From Pseudomonadota bacterium (GTDB lineage: Bacteria; Desulfobacterota; Binatia; UBA9968), in assembly GCA_021324155.1 (NCBI GenBank), contig JAJPJQ010000014.1:1-64000 (forward strand): a stretch of DNA of 64,000 bases, in the 5' to 3' direction. The notes under the pieces were generated by a model. It searched no databases. It was given only the letters and a program-made list of their open reading frames with translations, and had not been told where the DNA came from. Within the stretch, counting starts at the first letter, position 1. Each line of letters begins with the position of its first letter. Both the position numbers and the translations under genes were made by a program. Below, piece by piece: positions 1 to 9,064 of the stretch.

Positions 1-96
1 CGGCACGGCTACAGCCAAACGGAGGTGGCGCGGCACCTGGGACTGCATTATTCGACAGCGAGCCGGATCGTGGAGAATTCAAGAAACAAGACCTGA
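1..96 (+). CDS. C-terminal end of RAYT/Y1-type transposase (partial)
   Basis: Frame 1 encodes the last 31 residues of a protein entering from the left edge, ending at TGA 94-96. The tail reads GYSQTEVARHLGLHYSTASR, a helix-turn-helix typical of the C-terminus of REP-associated tyrosine (Y1) transposases. The following bases (caagacctgacccc, 87-100) resemble the terminal sequence of such elements, so the right end of a mobile element probably lies at about 100. Family assignment rests on the HTH tail only; the catalytic HUH domain is outside the window. Confidence 0.6.
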   Translation, partial: RHGYSQTEVARHLGLHYSTASRIVENSRNKT

Positions 97-693
97 CCCC
101 AAAGTTATGCTGCGACTGCTTCGCAAGCCGGCCAAACGTTGTACGGCGGCGCAAGTCTCGGTGTAGTCAATGAGGCACAGGTCGGGGTATACAGTAAGTC
201 GGAAATTGCAAACGTGATTTACAATGAAATTCGCTCAATATACGATCCTGTGAATTCTGCGGGTATGCAAACGGTTTATTATTACTATGCTCAAACTATT
301 ATCAATACTTCACTCGAGGAATTCGCAGGCGGCGCTATTATGCCATCAATGGGCGATAATTACCTTAGCGCACCTATAAAGAATTCCGCTGAATTCGCGA
401 CTTATAGCAATATCTACGCGGCTGTAGACCGCGCGGTGGCGGACCGTGCAGCCGGTATAAATCCCGTTCCGGATGTAAGATATTTTACTAATAGGAGCTC
501 GCTGGACTTGAGCCCACAAGATTTTTCCAGAGGTAAATACCCTCCTGTACAGTGGGCTGTGATCTTCGGTCCATTCAACAATAGTTTTCCGAATCCTGAG
601 ACGCCTTGGAAAACGGGCGGGTATCTATATCTTTGGTATAATGAGCGCGTTTCTACTCAAATCACGAAAGGTCTTTACCCAGATGCCCAATAA
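97..693 (+). pseudogene. 5'-truncated toxin-like/cell-wall-hydrolase-like gene
   Basis: The frame is open from the transposase stop to TAA 691-693 but has no convincing start (first start-like codon TTG 139), so the 5' part seems lost at the mobile-element end. By eye the ~198 residues follow a pattern I associate with SleB-like hydrolase tails of RHS/polymorphic-toxin proteins: VIYNEIRS near the start, DRAAGINP and YFTNR in the middle, then FGPFNNSFP and a Tyr-rich GGYLYLWYNE end. Base composition is clearly more AT-rich than the rest of the window, suggesting acquired DNA. The family link is tentative. It overlaps the next gene by 11 bases. Confidence 0.45.
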
Positions 694-1183
694 AGATTGG
701 CTGTTTTTGTCTATAAAATTATTGCTTGCCGCTCTATCTGTCGCGCTTTTTTTTCGTGCCGATCCCGCTTGGTCCCAACGGCGTCTTGATGACTTTTTTG
801 AAAGAGTAAAGAAAAATAATGATCCTCTATTGTACAATGAATGTACCGAAAAACTCGGGAAGGTACCAGAATATGGAAAGGCTGTTCTGTTGATTACTTT
901 GAAACCGGAAGCCTACAATATTTGGCTTTTTGAGTTCGGCAGGGGTGCATTAATATTAGGTACCCACGTCGTACTTAAGGGTAATGAATTTGAGTTTATT
1001 CACGCGCCCGGAGGGCATTTCACAAAAGCAAGAGTACGGCGCATCGTTCAAGAGCAACTTCAAAGGCCTTTGAGGTATCTGAAGCCCGATAATATCACAC
1101 AACTAAGTACCTCAGTGCCCGAAATTCAGTGTCCAGAAATTACACCAGACGATGCTATGCTGAAGATTCCGACTGAGCAATAA
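683..1183 (+). CDS. Small exported/anchored hypothetical protein
   Basis: A 166-aa protein starting at ATG 683, inside the last codons of the upstream frame, which suggests translational coupling. I prefer this start to the in-frame upstream codons because it gives an N-terminal hydrophobic segment (about residues 6-24) ending in an AWSQ cleavage-like site. The rest is a small mixed alpha/beta protein with two Cys and no motif I recognise. AT-rich like its neighbour. Its position directly after a toxin-like fragment and its membrane-directed N-terminus would fit an immunity protein, but that is inference from context only. Confidence 0.55.
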   Translation: MPNKDWLFLSIKLLLAALSVALFFRADPAWSQRRLDDFFERVKKNNDPLLYNECTEKLGKVPEYGKAVLLITLKPEAYNIWLFEFGRGALILGTHVVLKGNEFEFIHAPGGHFTKARVRRIVQEQLQRPLRYLKPDNITQLSTSVPEIQCPEITPDDAMLKIPTEQ

Positions 1184-1670
1184 TCTTCACGGAAGAGTCT
1201 TAGGGTCACTCATGAAAAGCGTGTCACGCTGACGCACCTCTTCTTCGCCGGACTTCTCCAGCCCTGCCACACCAGAGTCTAATCGGTCTCACACGACCAG
1301 ACGTCAGTCACTCATCTGTGCTCTTCGGCACATCGTTGAGTGCGACTGCGGTCTCGCCAGCGCATTAACTTTTGCTCAGATTCTTCTCCGCAATAATTCT
1401 CATCTCCTACTCTCGTCGTATTTTTTCCGACTCATAACCTCCCTCCGCAAAATAATTCGCGAAATTCCATGAATCTCGCGACACGTCGCGGGTGATTACC
1501 CGATAGAGATTCGCGCGGAAAACCTGCTAAGCAATTACCACGGCGAAAATTTCGCCGAGGAATTAACCCCAAGTTCCGAATTTAACCAAAGAAGCTCCGT
1601 CTAATTAATCTTAGCGCGGATTTTTTTTATCCGCCGGTAGCGCGCGCAGGAGCGAAAAAGGAAAAAGATT
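1184..1670 (+). other. 487-bp AT-rich intergenic region
   Basis: No credible reading frame on either strand. It contains a near-perfect palindrome at about 1542-1558 (cggcgaaa/tttcgccg) and a hairpin at 1616-1634 (gcggat/atccgc around a T-rich loop) just before the glycan locus. Composition changes from mixed to AT-rich and back to GC-rich by 1671, so the boundary of the acquired segment probably falls here. No tRNA or rRNA seen. Confidence 0.5.
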
Positions 1671-4286
1671 TTGCGAGAAGCCGACGAAAAAAATCTCGAA
1701 TCACCATTGTCCCCGCTCGAATACCGGCCGGAGCTGCCGGCCGATAAAACCGATAAACCGGAGCGACCGCTTCGCGCGCGCCATAGAAACGTCCTGACCG
1801 GCTATCACCGGCCCGCGGCCGACTACTTCATGACGCGGCCGCGCGTCGCCGGCAAATTTATTTTTGCCGGCGGTGAAAAGTTCTGGGTGCGCGGCGCGAC
1901 CTACGGCACGTTTCGGCCCCAGGCAGACGGCAGCGAGGCGCTCGACCGCGAAGTCGTCGAGTGCGACTTCGCGCTCATGGCTGCCCACGGGCTGAACGCC
2001 GTGCGCACGTACACGGTGCCGCCGCGCTGGCTGCTCGACGCCGCGATGCGGCACGGGCTGCGCGTCATGGTCGGCATTCCGTGGGAGCAGCACATCGCCT
2101 TTCTCGACGACGCCGAGCGCCGCCGCTCGATCGAGCAGCGCGTGCGCACCGCGGTGCGCTCGCTGCGCGGCCATCCGGCGCTGCTTTGTTACGCGATCGG
2201 AAACGAGATCCCCGCGCAGATCGCGCGCTGGTACGGCGCGCGCAAGATCGAGCGCTTCATCCGGCGGCTCTACCGCGCCGCGAAGAGCGTCGACCCGGAG
2301 GCGCTCGTGACCTACGTCAATTATCCGACGACGGAATATCTCAACCTGCCGTTTCTCGATCTCGTCTGCTTCAACGTCTATCTCGAATCGAAGGAGCGCC
2401 TCGAGAAATATCTCGCGCGCATTCACAACCTCGCGGGCGACCGGCCGGTGATCCTCGCCGAGATCGGCCTCGACAGCCGGCGCAACGGCGAGTTCGCGCA
2501 GGCGGTGTCGGTCGAGTGGCAGATCCGCACAACCTTCGCTTCCGGCGCCGCAGGCGCGTTCGTCTTCGCCTGGACCGATGAATGGCATCGCGGCGGCTAC
2601 GATATCGACGATTGGGATTTCGGGCTCACCACGCGCGACCGGCGGCCGAAGCCGGCGCTCGCGGCGGCGCGCAAGGCGTTCGCCGAGACGCCGTTCCCGG
2701 CGCGGGCGCACTGGCCGTTCATCTCCGTCGTCGTGTGCTCGTACAACGGCGAACGCACGATCCGCGACTGTCTCGATGGGCTGACGCGCTTGAGTTACCC
2801 CAACTACGAAGTCATCGTCGTCAATGACGGCTCGACCGACGCGACGGAAAAAATCGCTTCCGAATATAACTTTCGCGTCATCAGCACGAAGAATCAGGGT
2901 CTCAGCGCCGCGCGCAACGTGGGCTGGCGGGCGGCGGCCGGCGAGATCGTCGCCTACATCGACGACGACGCCTATCCCGACCCGCACTGGCTCGTCTATC
3001 TGGCCAACGCGTTCATGCATACGAACCACGGCGGCATCGGCGGCCCCAACGTGGCGCCGAGCGGCGGGGGACTGATCGCCGACTGCATCGCGCACGCGCC
3101 GGGCGGGCCGGTGCACGTGCTGGTCTCCGACGAAGAGGCGGAGCACATTCCCGGCTGCAACATGGCGTTTCGCAAGTCGGCGCTCGCGGCGATCGGCGGA
3201 TTCGATCCGCAGTTCCGCGCCGCCGGCGACGACGTGGACGTCTGTTGGCGGCTGCAAAAAAACGGCTACACGATCGGCTTCACGCCCGCCGCGCTGGTCT
3301 GGCATCACCGGCGCGGTTCGCTCGCGGCGTACTGGAAGCAGCAGGCCGGCTACGGCAAGGCCGAGGCACTGCTCGAGCGGAAATGGCCGGAGAAGTACAA
3401 CGCCGCCGGCCATCTCACGTGGGCCGGCCGCGTCTACGGCAACGGCCACACGCACGGGCTCGGGAAAAAATGGCGCATCTACTACGGCACCTGGGGCGGC
3501 GCGCTCTTCCAGTCGCGCCACGACGCGGCGCCGGGATTGCTGCTGTCGCTGCCGCTCATGCCCGAGTGGTACCTCGTGATCGTGGCACTGGCATGGCTCT
3601 CGGCCGTCGGAATTTTCTGGCCGCCGCTGCTCGGGTTCCTGCCGCTCTTCCTTCTCGCGCTCGCCGCTCCGCTGGCGCAGGCGTTCATCAGCGGCGCGCG
3701 CGCGCCGTTCTGCGACGCTTGGCACGTGAAATGCCTGGGCATGCGGGCCGTGATCGCCTGGCTGCATCTGCAGCAGCCGCTGGCGCGCCTGTGCGGGCGC
3801 ATTCGCTACGATCTGACGCCGTGGCGCAAGCGCGGCGTTGCGGGCACGGCGTTTCCGGCGCCGCGGTCGTTTCGCCTCTGGAGCGAGGCGTGGCAGGGCG
3901 CGCCGGAAAGGCTCGCGGCGGTCGAACAGGCACTCCGAAGCCACGGCGCGTCAGTCGCGTGCGGCGGCGACTTCGACGAGTGGGACCTGGAAGTGCGCGA
4001 CGGCGTCTTCGCGGCGGTGCGCATGCGCATGGCGATCGAGGAGCACGGCGGCGGCAAACAGCTCGTGCGCTTTCGGGCAGCTCCGGTGTTCGCGAAAGGC
4101 GTGGTGTTTCTGCTGATCGGCTGTATCGGCATGAGCCTCGGCGCCGCGCATGACCACGCCTGGATGGCGAGCGCGGCGATCGCCGTCGTCGCTGCGATTT
4201 TTTTCACGCGCAGCTTTCAGGACTGCGCCGCTGCGATGTCGGCCGTCGTCTCCAGCCTGAAGCGGCTGGGGGCCGGCGAGGATTGA
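1671..4286 (+). CDS. Glycoside hydrolase-GT2 glycosyltransferase fusion, membrane bound
   Basis: An 871-aa fusion. Residues ~60-335 look like a clan-A (beta/alpha)8 glycoside hydrolase, with a candidate acid/base Glu179 in GNEI and nucleophile Glu264 in LAEIG. Residues ~350-570 are a GT2 transferase: VVVCSYNG (353-360), NDGS, the DDD metal motif (431-433) and GDDVDVCWR. Hydrophobic segments at ~620-670 and near 805-845 indicate membrane attachment. The start is TTG 1671 with AAGGA upstream; the first 45 residues are charged and may be disordered. It overlaps the next gene (TGATG), forming an operon with an ABC exporter and another glycosyltransferase, so a role in making and trimming an exported glycan is inferred. 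Polymer unknown. Confidence 0.85.
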   Translation: MREADEKNLESPLSPLEYRPELPADKTDKPERPLRARHRNVLTGYHRPAADYFMTRPRVAGKFIFAGGEKFWVRGATYGTFRPQADGSEALDREVVECDFALMAAHGLNAVRTYTVPPRWLLDAAMRHGLRVMVGIPWEQHIAFLDDAERRRSIEQRVRTAVRSLRGHPALLCYAIGNEIPAQIARWYGARKIERFIRRLYRAAKSVDPEALVTYVNYPTTEYLNLPFLDLVCFNVYLESKERLEKYLARIHNLAGDRPVILAEIGLDSRRNGEFAQAVSVEWQIRTTFASGAAGAFVFAWTDEWHRGGYDIDDWDFGLTTRDRRPKPALAAARKAFAETPFPARAHWPFISVVVCSYNGERTIRDCLDGLTRLSYPNYEVIVVNDGSTDATEKIASEYNFRVISTKNQGLSAARNVGWRAAAGEIVAYIDDDAYPDPHWLVYLANAFMHTNHGGIGGPNVAPSGGGLIADCIAHAPGGPVHVLVSDEEAEHIPGCNMAFRKSALAAIGGFDPQFRAAGDDVDVCWRLQKNGYTIGFTPAALVWHHRRGSLAAYWKQQAGYGKAEALLERKWPEKYNAAGHLTWAGRVYGNGHTHGLGKKWRIYYGTWGGALFQSRHDAAPGLLLSLPLMPEWYLVIVALAWLSAVGIFWPPLLGFLPLFLLALAAPLAQAFISGARAPFCDAWHVKCLGMRAVIAWLHLQQPLARLCGRIRYDLTPWRKRGVAGTAFPAPRSFRLWSEAWQGAPERLAAVEQALRSHGASVACGGDFDEWDLEVRDGVFAAVRMRMAIEEHGGGKQLVRFRAAPVFAKGVVFLLIGCIGMSLGAAHDHAWMASAAIAVVAAIFFTRSFQDCAAAMSAVVSSLKRLGAGED

Positions 4287-6037
4287 TGGCTGCTCGGCGC
4301 TACAGCACGCTGGCGGTCTACCGGCGGCTGCTCCGGGAGACCGGCGGCTATCGTCTTCATCTGGCGGCGATATTTTTTTTCAGCCTGCTCGCCGCGCCGC
4401 TGACGCTGCTGATTCCGATTCCGCTGAAGATCGCCGTCGACAACGTCATCGGCTCGCGTCCGGTCGCCGGCCGGCTGGCGGCTTTGCTTCCGGTCTCGAT
4501 GGCCTCCGGCACGCCGCTGCTGGTCTTTTGCGTCGTTCTACTGATCGCCATCTACTGTCTGCATCAATTGCAGCAGCATGGAACCGCCGTGCTGAAAATC
4601 TACACGAGCGAGAAATTAACCCTCGCGTTCCGGGCCAAGCTGCTGCGCCAAGCGCAGCGGCTTTCGCTTTTCTACCACGACAGCCGTGGAACGACCGACT
4701 CCACGTATCGCATCCAGTATGACGCAACTGCGATTCAGTGGCTGCTGATCGACGGCGTCACCCCGTTCGTGACCGCCGCCTTCACGCTCTGCGGCATGAT
4801 CTACGTCGCCGCGTCGATCGATTGGCAGCTCGCGCTCGTCGCGCTCGCGATCTCGCCGGTCCTGGCGTTGATCGTTTACGCCTACCGCGGCCGGCTGCGC
4901 CGCAAGTGGAACCAGGCGTACCAATTGCAGAGCTCGGCGATGTCGGTCGTGCAGGAGGTGCTTTCGGCCGTGCGCGTCGTGCGCGCCTTCGGACAAGAAG
5001 AGCGCGAGCACGAGCGTTTTATCCGCCATTCGAGCGAAAGCGTATGGGCGCGCATCCGCATCGCGTTTGACGAGGGCAGCTTCGGTCTGCTCGTCGGACT
5101 GACCATCGCCGTCGGCACCGCCGCTGTTTTGTTTATCGGCGCCGATCATGTCCGCGCCGGGGCGCTGACGCTCGGCGGGCTGCTCCTGATTATGGCGTAT
5201 CTATCGCAGCTTTACGCGCCGCTCGAGACGCTGAGCTCGATGGCGACGCATATCGAGGCGTCGATGGTGAGCGCCGAGCGGGCGTTTTCGCTTCTCGACG
5301 AGCCTCCGGATGTCGTCGAAAAACCCGGCGCCTTTCCGATCGGCCGCAGCGACGGCGCGATCGCCTTTCGCCGAGTCGCGTTTGCTTACGAAAACGACCG
5401 GCGCGTGCTCGACGATATTTCCTTCGACATCGCGGCCGGGTCGCGGGTCGGCATCACCGGCATGACGGGCGGCGGAAAGACGACGCTGGTGAGCCTGCTG
5501 ACGCGGTTTTTCGACCCGACCGCCGGGCAAATCCTGCTCGACGGCGTCGACCTGCGCGACTATAAAATCGCCGACCTTCGAAATCAGTTCGCCATCGTGC
5601 TGCAGGAGTCCGTGTTGTTTTCGGCCAGCATCGCGGAAAACATCGCGTACGCCCGGCCGGACGCCACTCAGGCCGAGATCGTCGCCGCCGCTAAGTTGGC
5701 GCACGTCGACGATTTCGTCGTCCGGCTTCGCGACGGATACGACACGCAGGTCGGCGAGCGCGGCATGAGCCTTTCGGGAGGCGAGCGCCAGCGCATCGCG
5801 CTCGCGCGCGCGTTCCTGCGCGATGCGCCGGTTCTCATCCTCGACGAGCCGACCAGCTCGGTCGACATGAAGACCGAAGCGCTGATTCTCGACGCCATGC
5901 AGCGGCTGATGTACGGCCGCACTTCGTTCATCATCACGCATCGGCCCGGTATGCTGAAAAACTGCGACGTCCATCTCGAGATTGAGAACGGCCGGTTGCG
6001 CGAAGTCGCGCGCGCCGCCGCCGCCGGCGGCAGCTAA
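4286..6037 (+). CDS. ABC transporter, fused permease-ATPase (MsbA-like exporter)
   Basis: A 583-aa half-transporter. Six membrane helices fill roughly residues 20-310, followed by a nucleotide-binding domain with Walker A GMTGGGKTT (~392-400), Q-loop LQES, signature LSGGERQR (~494) and Walker B VLILDEPTSS (~515), then a THR switch region. Such type I exporters work as dimers and export lipids, glycans or peptides. ATG 4286 overlaps the upstream stop by one base (TGATG), so translation is likely coupled. Sitting between two glycosyltransferase genes, it probably exports the glycan or glycolipid they make; the substrate is inferred. Confidence 0.88.
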   Translation: MAARRYSTLAVYRRLLRETGGYRLHLAAIFFFSLLAAPLTLLIPIPLKIAVDNVIGSRPVAGRLAALLPVSMASGTPLLVFCVVLLIAIYCLHQLQQHGTAVLKIYTSEKLTLAFRAKLLRQAQRLSLFYHDSRGTTDSTYRIQYDATAIQWLLIDGVTPFVTAAFTLCGMIYVAASIDWQLALVALAISPVLALIVYAYRGRLRRKWNQAYQLQSSAMSVVQEVLSAVRVVRAFGQEEREHERFIRHSSESVWARIRIAFDEGSFGLLVGLTIAVGTAAVLFIGADHVRAGALTLGGLLLIMAYLSQLYAPLETLSSMATHIEASMVSAERAFSLLDEPPDVVEKPGAFPIGRSDGAIAFRRVAFAYENDRRVLDDISFDIAAGSRVGITGMTGGGKTTLVSLLTRFFDPTAGQILLDGVDLRDYKIADLRNQFAIVLQESVLFSASIAENIAYARPDATQAEIVAAAKLAHVDDFVVRLRDGYDTQVGERGMSLSGGERQRIALARAFLRDAPVLILDEPTSSVDMKTEALILDAMQRLMYGRTSFIITHRPGMLKNCDVHLEIENGRLREVARAAAAGGS

Positions 6038-6066
6038 GCCGGCGCAGCCGGCATCCTCGGTGTAAA

Positions 6067-7233
6067 GTGAAGCAGCGCCGCCTCATCGTGGTCGGAACTC
6101 TCGCCTCGAATCCCTACGCGGGCATGGCGTGGATGCACATGCAGATCGCCGCTGGACTGCGCCGGCTCGGCCACGACGTCTATTATTTCGAGACCACTTC
6201 GGTGTGGCCCTACGATCCCGAGCGCGCGACGGCGGTCAACGACTCGACATACGCGCTTCCTTATTTGCAGCGCGTCGCCGCGGCCTTCGATCTCGCCGAC
6301 CGCTGGGCCTATCGGCGCAGCTATGCGGACAAGCAGTGGTTCGGCATCGACGGAGGCAGGGCGGAGGACTTGCTCGCGCATGCCGACGCTGTGCTGAATA
6401 TCACGGGCGCCACGCGCTTCGCCGAAGAAGGGTTGCGCGTCGGCCGGCTCGTCTATGTCGGCACCGATCCGGGCGTGCACGAGATCGGCTTCGCCGAAGG
6501 CGATCCCGATACGCGCGCGATCGTCGAAGAGCATCACGATTGCGTTACCTACGGAGAGAACATCGGAAAATCGAGCTGCGCGATTCCGGCGCTGCCGCGG
6601 CTGCGGGCGACGACGCGACAGCCCGTCCTGCTCGATTTCTGGCGCGGCGGGCTGCCGTCGAAGAACACATTCACGACCGTCGGCAACTGGAAGCAGGCCG
6701 GGCGCGACCTCGCCTTCAGGGGGGAGACCTACTTCTGGAGCAAGCACCACGAGTTCGTGAAATTCATCGATGTTCCCAAGCGCGCTGCTCAGCCGGTCGA
6801 GCTGGCGACGGGATTGGATAATCTCGGCGCCGACGACGCGGAATTCCTTCAATCGAACGGCTGGCGTCTCGTCGACGCCCATCCTTTGACGCTGAGCCCG
6901 CAGCCGTACCGCGACTATATTTGCGCGTCGCGCGGCGAGCTTACGGTCGCGAAGGACTTGAACGTGCGGCTCAAAAGCGGCTGGTTCAGCGAGCGGAGCG
7001 CCTGCTATCTGGCCGCCGGGCGCCCCGTCATCACGCAGGACACAGGCTTCGATGCCGTTCTGCCCACCGGACGCGGCCTATTTGCGTTTAATACCGTGGA
7101 AGAAATTCTCGCGGCGCTCGACGCGATCAACTCCGATTACGAAAGAGAAAGCCGCGCCGCGCGCGCAATCGCCGAGGAGTATTTCAAAGCCGAAACCGTC
7201 CTGGCGCGCCTGCTGAGCGATTTGGGGTTGTGA
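6067..7233 (+). CDS. Glycosyltransferase (GT-B/CgeB-like)
   Basis: A 388-aa cytoplasmic protein with GTG start, 29 bases after the ABC transporter. The N-terminus (LIVVGTLASNPYAGMAW) and the G-x-G-rich middle look like a two-Rossmann GT-B glycosyltransferase. The C-terminal part has the donor-site pattern of CgeB/SpsE-type enzymes (SERSACYLAAGRPVITQDTG, ending in a charged helix). No catalytic residue can be named with certainty. The gene order GH-GT2 / ABC / GT suggests one biosynthesis-export unit for a surface glycan. Donor and acceptor unknown. Confidence 0.7.
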   Translation: MKQRRLIVVGTLASNPYAGMAWMHMQIAAGLRRLGHDVYYFETTSVWPYDPERATAVNDSTYALPYLQRVAAAFDLADRWAYRRSYADKQWFGIDGGRAEDLLAHADAVLNITGATRFAEEGLRVGRLVYVGTDPGVHEIGFAEGDPDTRAIVEEHHDCVTYGENIGKSSCAIPALPRLRATTRQPVLLDFWRGGLPSKNTFTTVGNWKQAGRDLAFRGETYFWSKHHEFVKFIDVPKRAAQPVELATGLDNLGADDAEFLQSNGWRLVDAHPLTLSPQPYRDYICASRGELTVAKDLNVRLKSGWFSERSACYLAAGRPVITQDTGFDAVLPTGRGLFAFNTVEEILAALDAINSDYERESRAARAIAEEYFKAETVLARLLSDLGL

Positions 7234-7356
7234 GACGGCTCGTAAGACTCCTGTTTTGAAGCGATCTACGGCGGGAGATTCCCTCCTTGCAAATCCCCCG
7301 GTCCGCGGCTAAAGAGGATGCCAAGCGGCGTAGGCAACGCGCGGCGCCGCGCGGAT

Positions 7357-8193
7357 ATGATCAAGAATATCCTGGTTCCGCTCGACGGCTCGGAGCACGC
7401 GAAGGGCGCGCTCGACTATGCCCTGTGGATGGCCGAGCGCTTCGGCGGCGCGCTCTTCGGCCAGCACGTGATCGACACCGTGTCGATCGAAGGAACTTTT
7501 TTTCACGACATCTCGGGCTCGCTCGGCTTTGAGCCCTACATCGACATCTCGACCAAAATGCGCGAGGCGCTCGAGGAGCGCGGCAAGGCGATCCTCGAGG
7601 AATTCAGCCGGCGCTGCCGCGAGCGAAACATCCGCCACGAAGCCTTTCTAGACATCGGCCTCGTGCCCAACGAGATTTGCGAGCGCGCCAAGGCCGCCGA
7701 CCTTGTCGTAATCGGGCACCGCGGCATCAACGAGGAATTCTCGACCGGCCTGCTCGGCGGGACGGCGGAGAACGTCACGCGCAAATCCCCGCGCCCGGTA
7801 TTCGTCTCGACGCGATCCTTTCGCGCGATCGAGCGGCCGTTGCTCGCCTACGATGCGAGCCAGCGCGCCGGCGCCGCGATGGAATCGGCCGCGGAGTTCT
7901 GCGCGCGCTTCAAGCTGCCGCTCACCGTGCTGCACATCGCGCGCGACGAGACCCTGGGCGAAAAGGCGCTGCAGACTGCGCGCTCGTACTTGGCGTCCTA
8001 CGAGATCGAGGCGCGCTACGAGCTCGCGCGCGGCTATCCCGAGCAGAAGATCATCGATTACCTTACGAACTTCGCCTACGATCTTCTTTTCATCGGCGCG
8101 TACGGCCACCGGCGCATCATCGAGCTCGTGATTGGGAGCGCGACGGAATATGTCTTGCGTAAGAGCCCGCGCCCGGTATTCTTAAGCAGGTAG
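7357..8193 (+). CDS. Universal stress protein, tandem UspA domains
   Basis: A 278-aa protein of two UspA domains in tandem (about 1-148 and 155-278). Each carries an ATP-binding type signature: GHRGINEEFSTGLLGG with SPRPVFV in the first and GAYGHRRIIELVIGS with SPRPVFL in the second. I use ATG 7357 (MIKNILVPLDGSEH) because domain homology begins there; an in-frame ATG at 7318 would add 13 residues. Proteins of this type bind ATP or AMP and accumulate in growth arrest. It stands six bases before a nitrilase-family gene, probably co-transcribed. Confidence 0.9.
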   Translation: MIKNILVPLDGSEHAKGALDYALWMAERFGGALFGQHVIDTVSIEGTFFHDISGSLGFEPYIDISTKMREALEERGKAILEEFSRRCRERNIRHEAFLDIGLVPNEICERAKAADLVVIGHRGINEEFSTGLLGGTAENVTRKSPRPVFVSTRSFRAIERPLLAYDASQRAGAAMESAAEFCARFKLPLTVLHIARDETLGEKALQTARSYLASYEIEARYELARGYPEQKIIDYLTNFAYDLLFIGAYGHRRIIELVIGSATEYVLRKSPRPVFLSR

Positions 8194-8199
8194 AGAACA

Positions 8200-9006
8200 A
8201 TGAAATTCATCGCCGCCGCGATCCAGATGCTCGCCTCGGAGGACAAGGAGGCGAATGTCACGCACGCCGAGAACGCCGTGCGCGAGGCGGCGGAGCGCGG
8301 CGCGCGCATGGCGGCGCTGCCGGAGGTCTTCAACTGGCGCGGCGACAAGGCGGACGAGAAGAAACACGCCGAGCCGCTCGCGGGGCCGACGGCCGAGCGC
8401 ATGAGCCGGCTCGCGCGCGAATTGAAGATCTATCTTCTCGCGGGATCGTTTCTCGAAGAGATTCCCGAAGCCCGTAAGTGTTACAACACGAGCCTGCTTT
8501 TCGGTCCCGACGGCCGGCAGCTCGCGCGCTACCGCAAGATTCATCTCTTCGACGTTGCGATTGCGCGCGGGGTGACGGCGCTGGAATCAGAGACGCGCGA
8601 ATACGGCGCCGACGTCGTCACCGCAGAGACCGAGTTCGGCCGCGTCGGCCTCACGGTCTGCTATGATTTGCGCTTTCCCGAGCTGTATCGCGGGCTCGTC
8701 GACCATGGCGCGAAGATCATTTTTGTCCCCGCCGCTTTCACCGCGTTCACCGGCGAAGCGCACTGGGAGCCGCTGCTGCGGGCACGCGCGATCGAAAACC
8801 AGGCGTATGTGATCGCGCCGGATCAGATCGGCCACAATCCGAAAAGCTTTTCGACCTACGGCAACTCGATGATCGTCGATCCGTGGGGCCGTATCCTCGC
8901 ACGCGCGCCGGACAAGCCGTCTGTCATCACCGCCGAGATCGATCTCGACTATCTCGCGACAGTGCGCGAAGAGCTGCCCGCGCTCACGCACCGCCGGCTC
9001 CGCTGA
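8200..9006 (+). CDS. Nitrilase-superfamily carbon-nitrogen hydrolase (Nit/omega-amidase type)
   Basis: 268 aa, the usual length for branch-10 Nit/omega-amidase enzymes. The catalytic triad is visible: Glu42 (LPEVFN), Lys113 (YRKIHLFD) and Cys154 (VCYDLRFPE). Members hydrolyse small amides such as deaminated glutathione or alpha-ketoglutaramate; the exact substrate cannot be read. ATG 8200 lies six bases after the stress-protein stop with a short purine-rich stretch before it. No signal peptide, so cytoplasmic. Confidence 0.92.
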   Translation: MKFIAAAIQMLASEDKEANVTHAENAVREAAERGARMAALPEVFNWRGDKADEKKHAEPLAGPTAERMSRLARELKIYLLAGSFLEEIPEARKCYNTSLLFGPDGRQLARYRKIHLFDVAIARGVTALESETREYGADVVTAETEFGRVGLTVCYDLRFPELYRGLVDHGAKIIFVPAAFTAFTGEAHWEPLLRARAIENQAYVIAPDQIGHNPKSFSTYGNSMIVDPWGRILARAPDKPSVITAEIDLDYLATVREELPALTHRRLR

Positions 9007-9035
9007 TTCCTCCTCCAGATAAACGGCACCAAAAT

Positions 9036-9051
9036 TGGCATAAAGGTTGCG
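9036..9051 (+). promoter_or_regulatory. Candidate sigma-54 promoter before DUF1646 gene
   Basis: tggcataaaggttgcg keeps the GG and GC dinucleotides with ten bases between them (9037-9038 and 9049-9050) and 13 of 16 consensus positions (TGGCACGNNNNTTGCW). The predicted transcript start (~9062) is only three bases before ATG 9065, so the mRNA would be practically leaderless. No enhancer site was identified; weaker than the promoters at 11659, 16015 and 16728. Confidence 0.35.
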
Positions 9052-9064
9052 TCAAGCGGCGACC

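Noticed and set aside
1184..1670. tRNA or small RNA gene in the long intergenic region
   Set aside because: No cloverleaf-compatible arms or T-loop sequence; only short palindromes.
1701..3944. 747-residue antisense frame
   Set aside because: Arg/Ala/Asp-rich shadow of the GH-GT2 gene with no domain; the plus strand has clear catalytic motifs.
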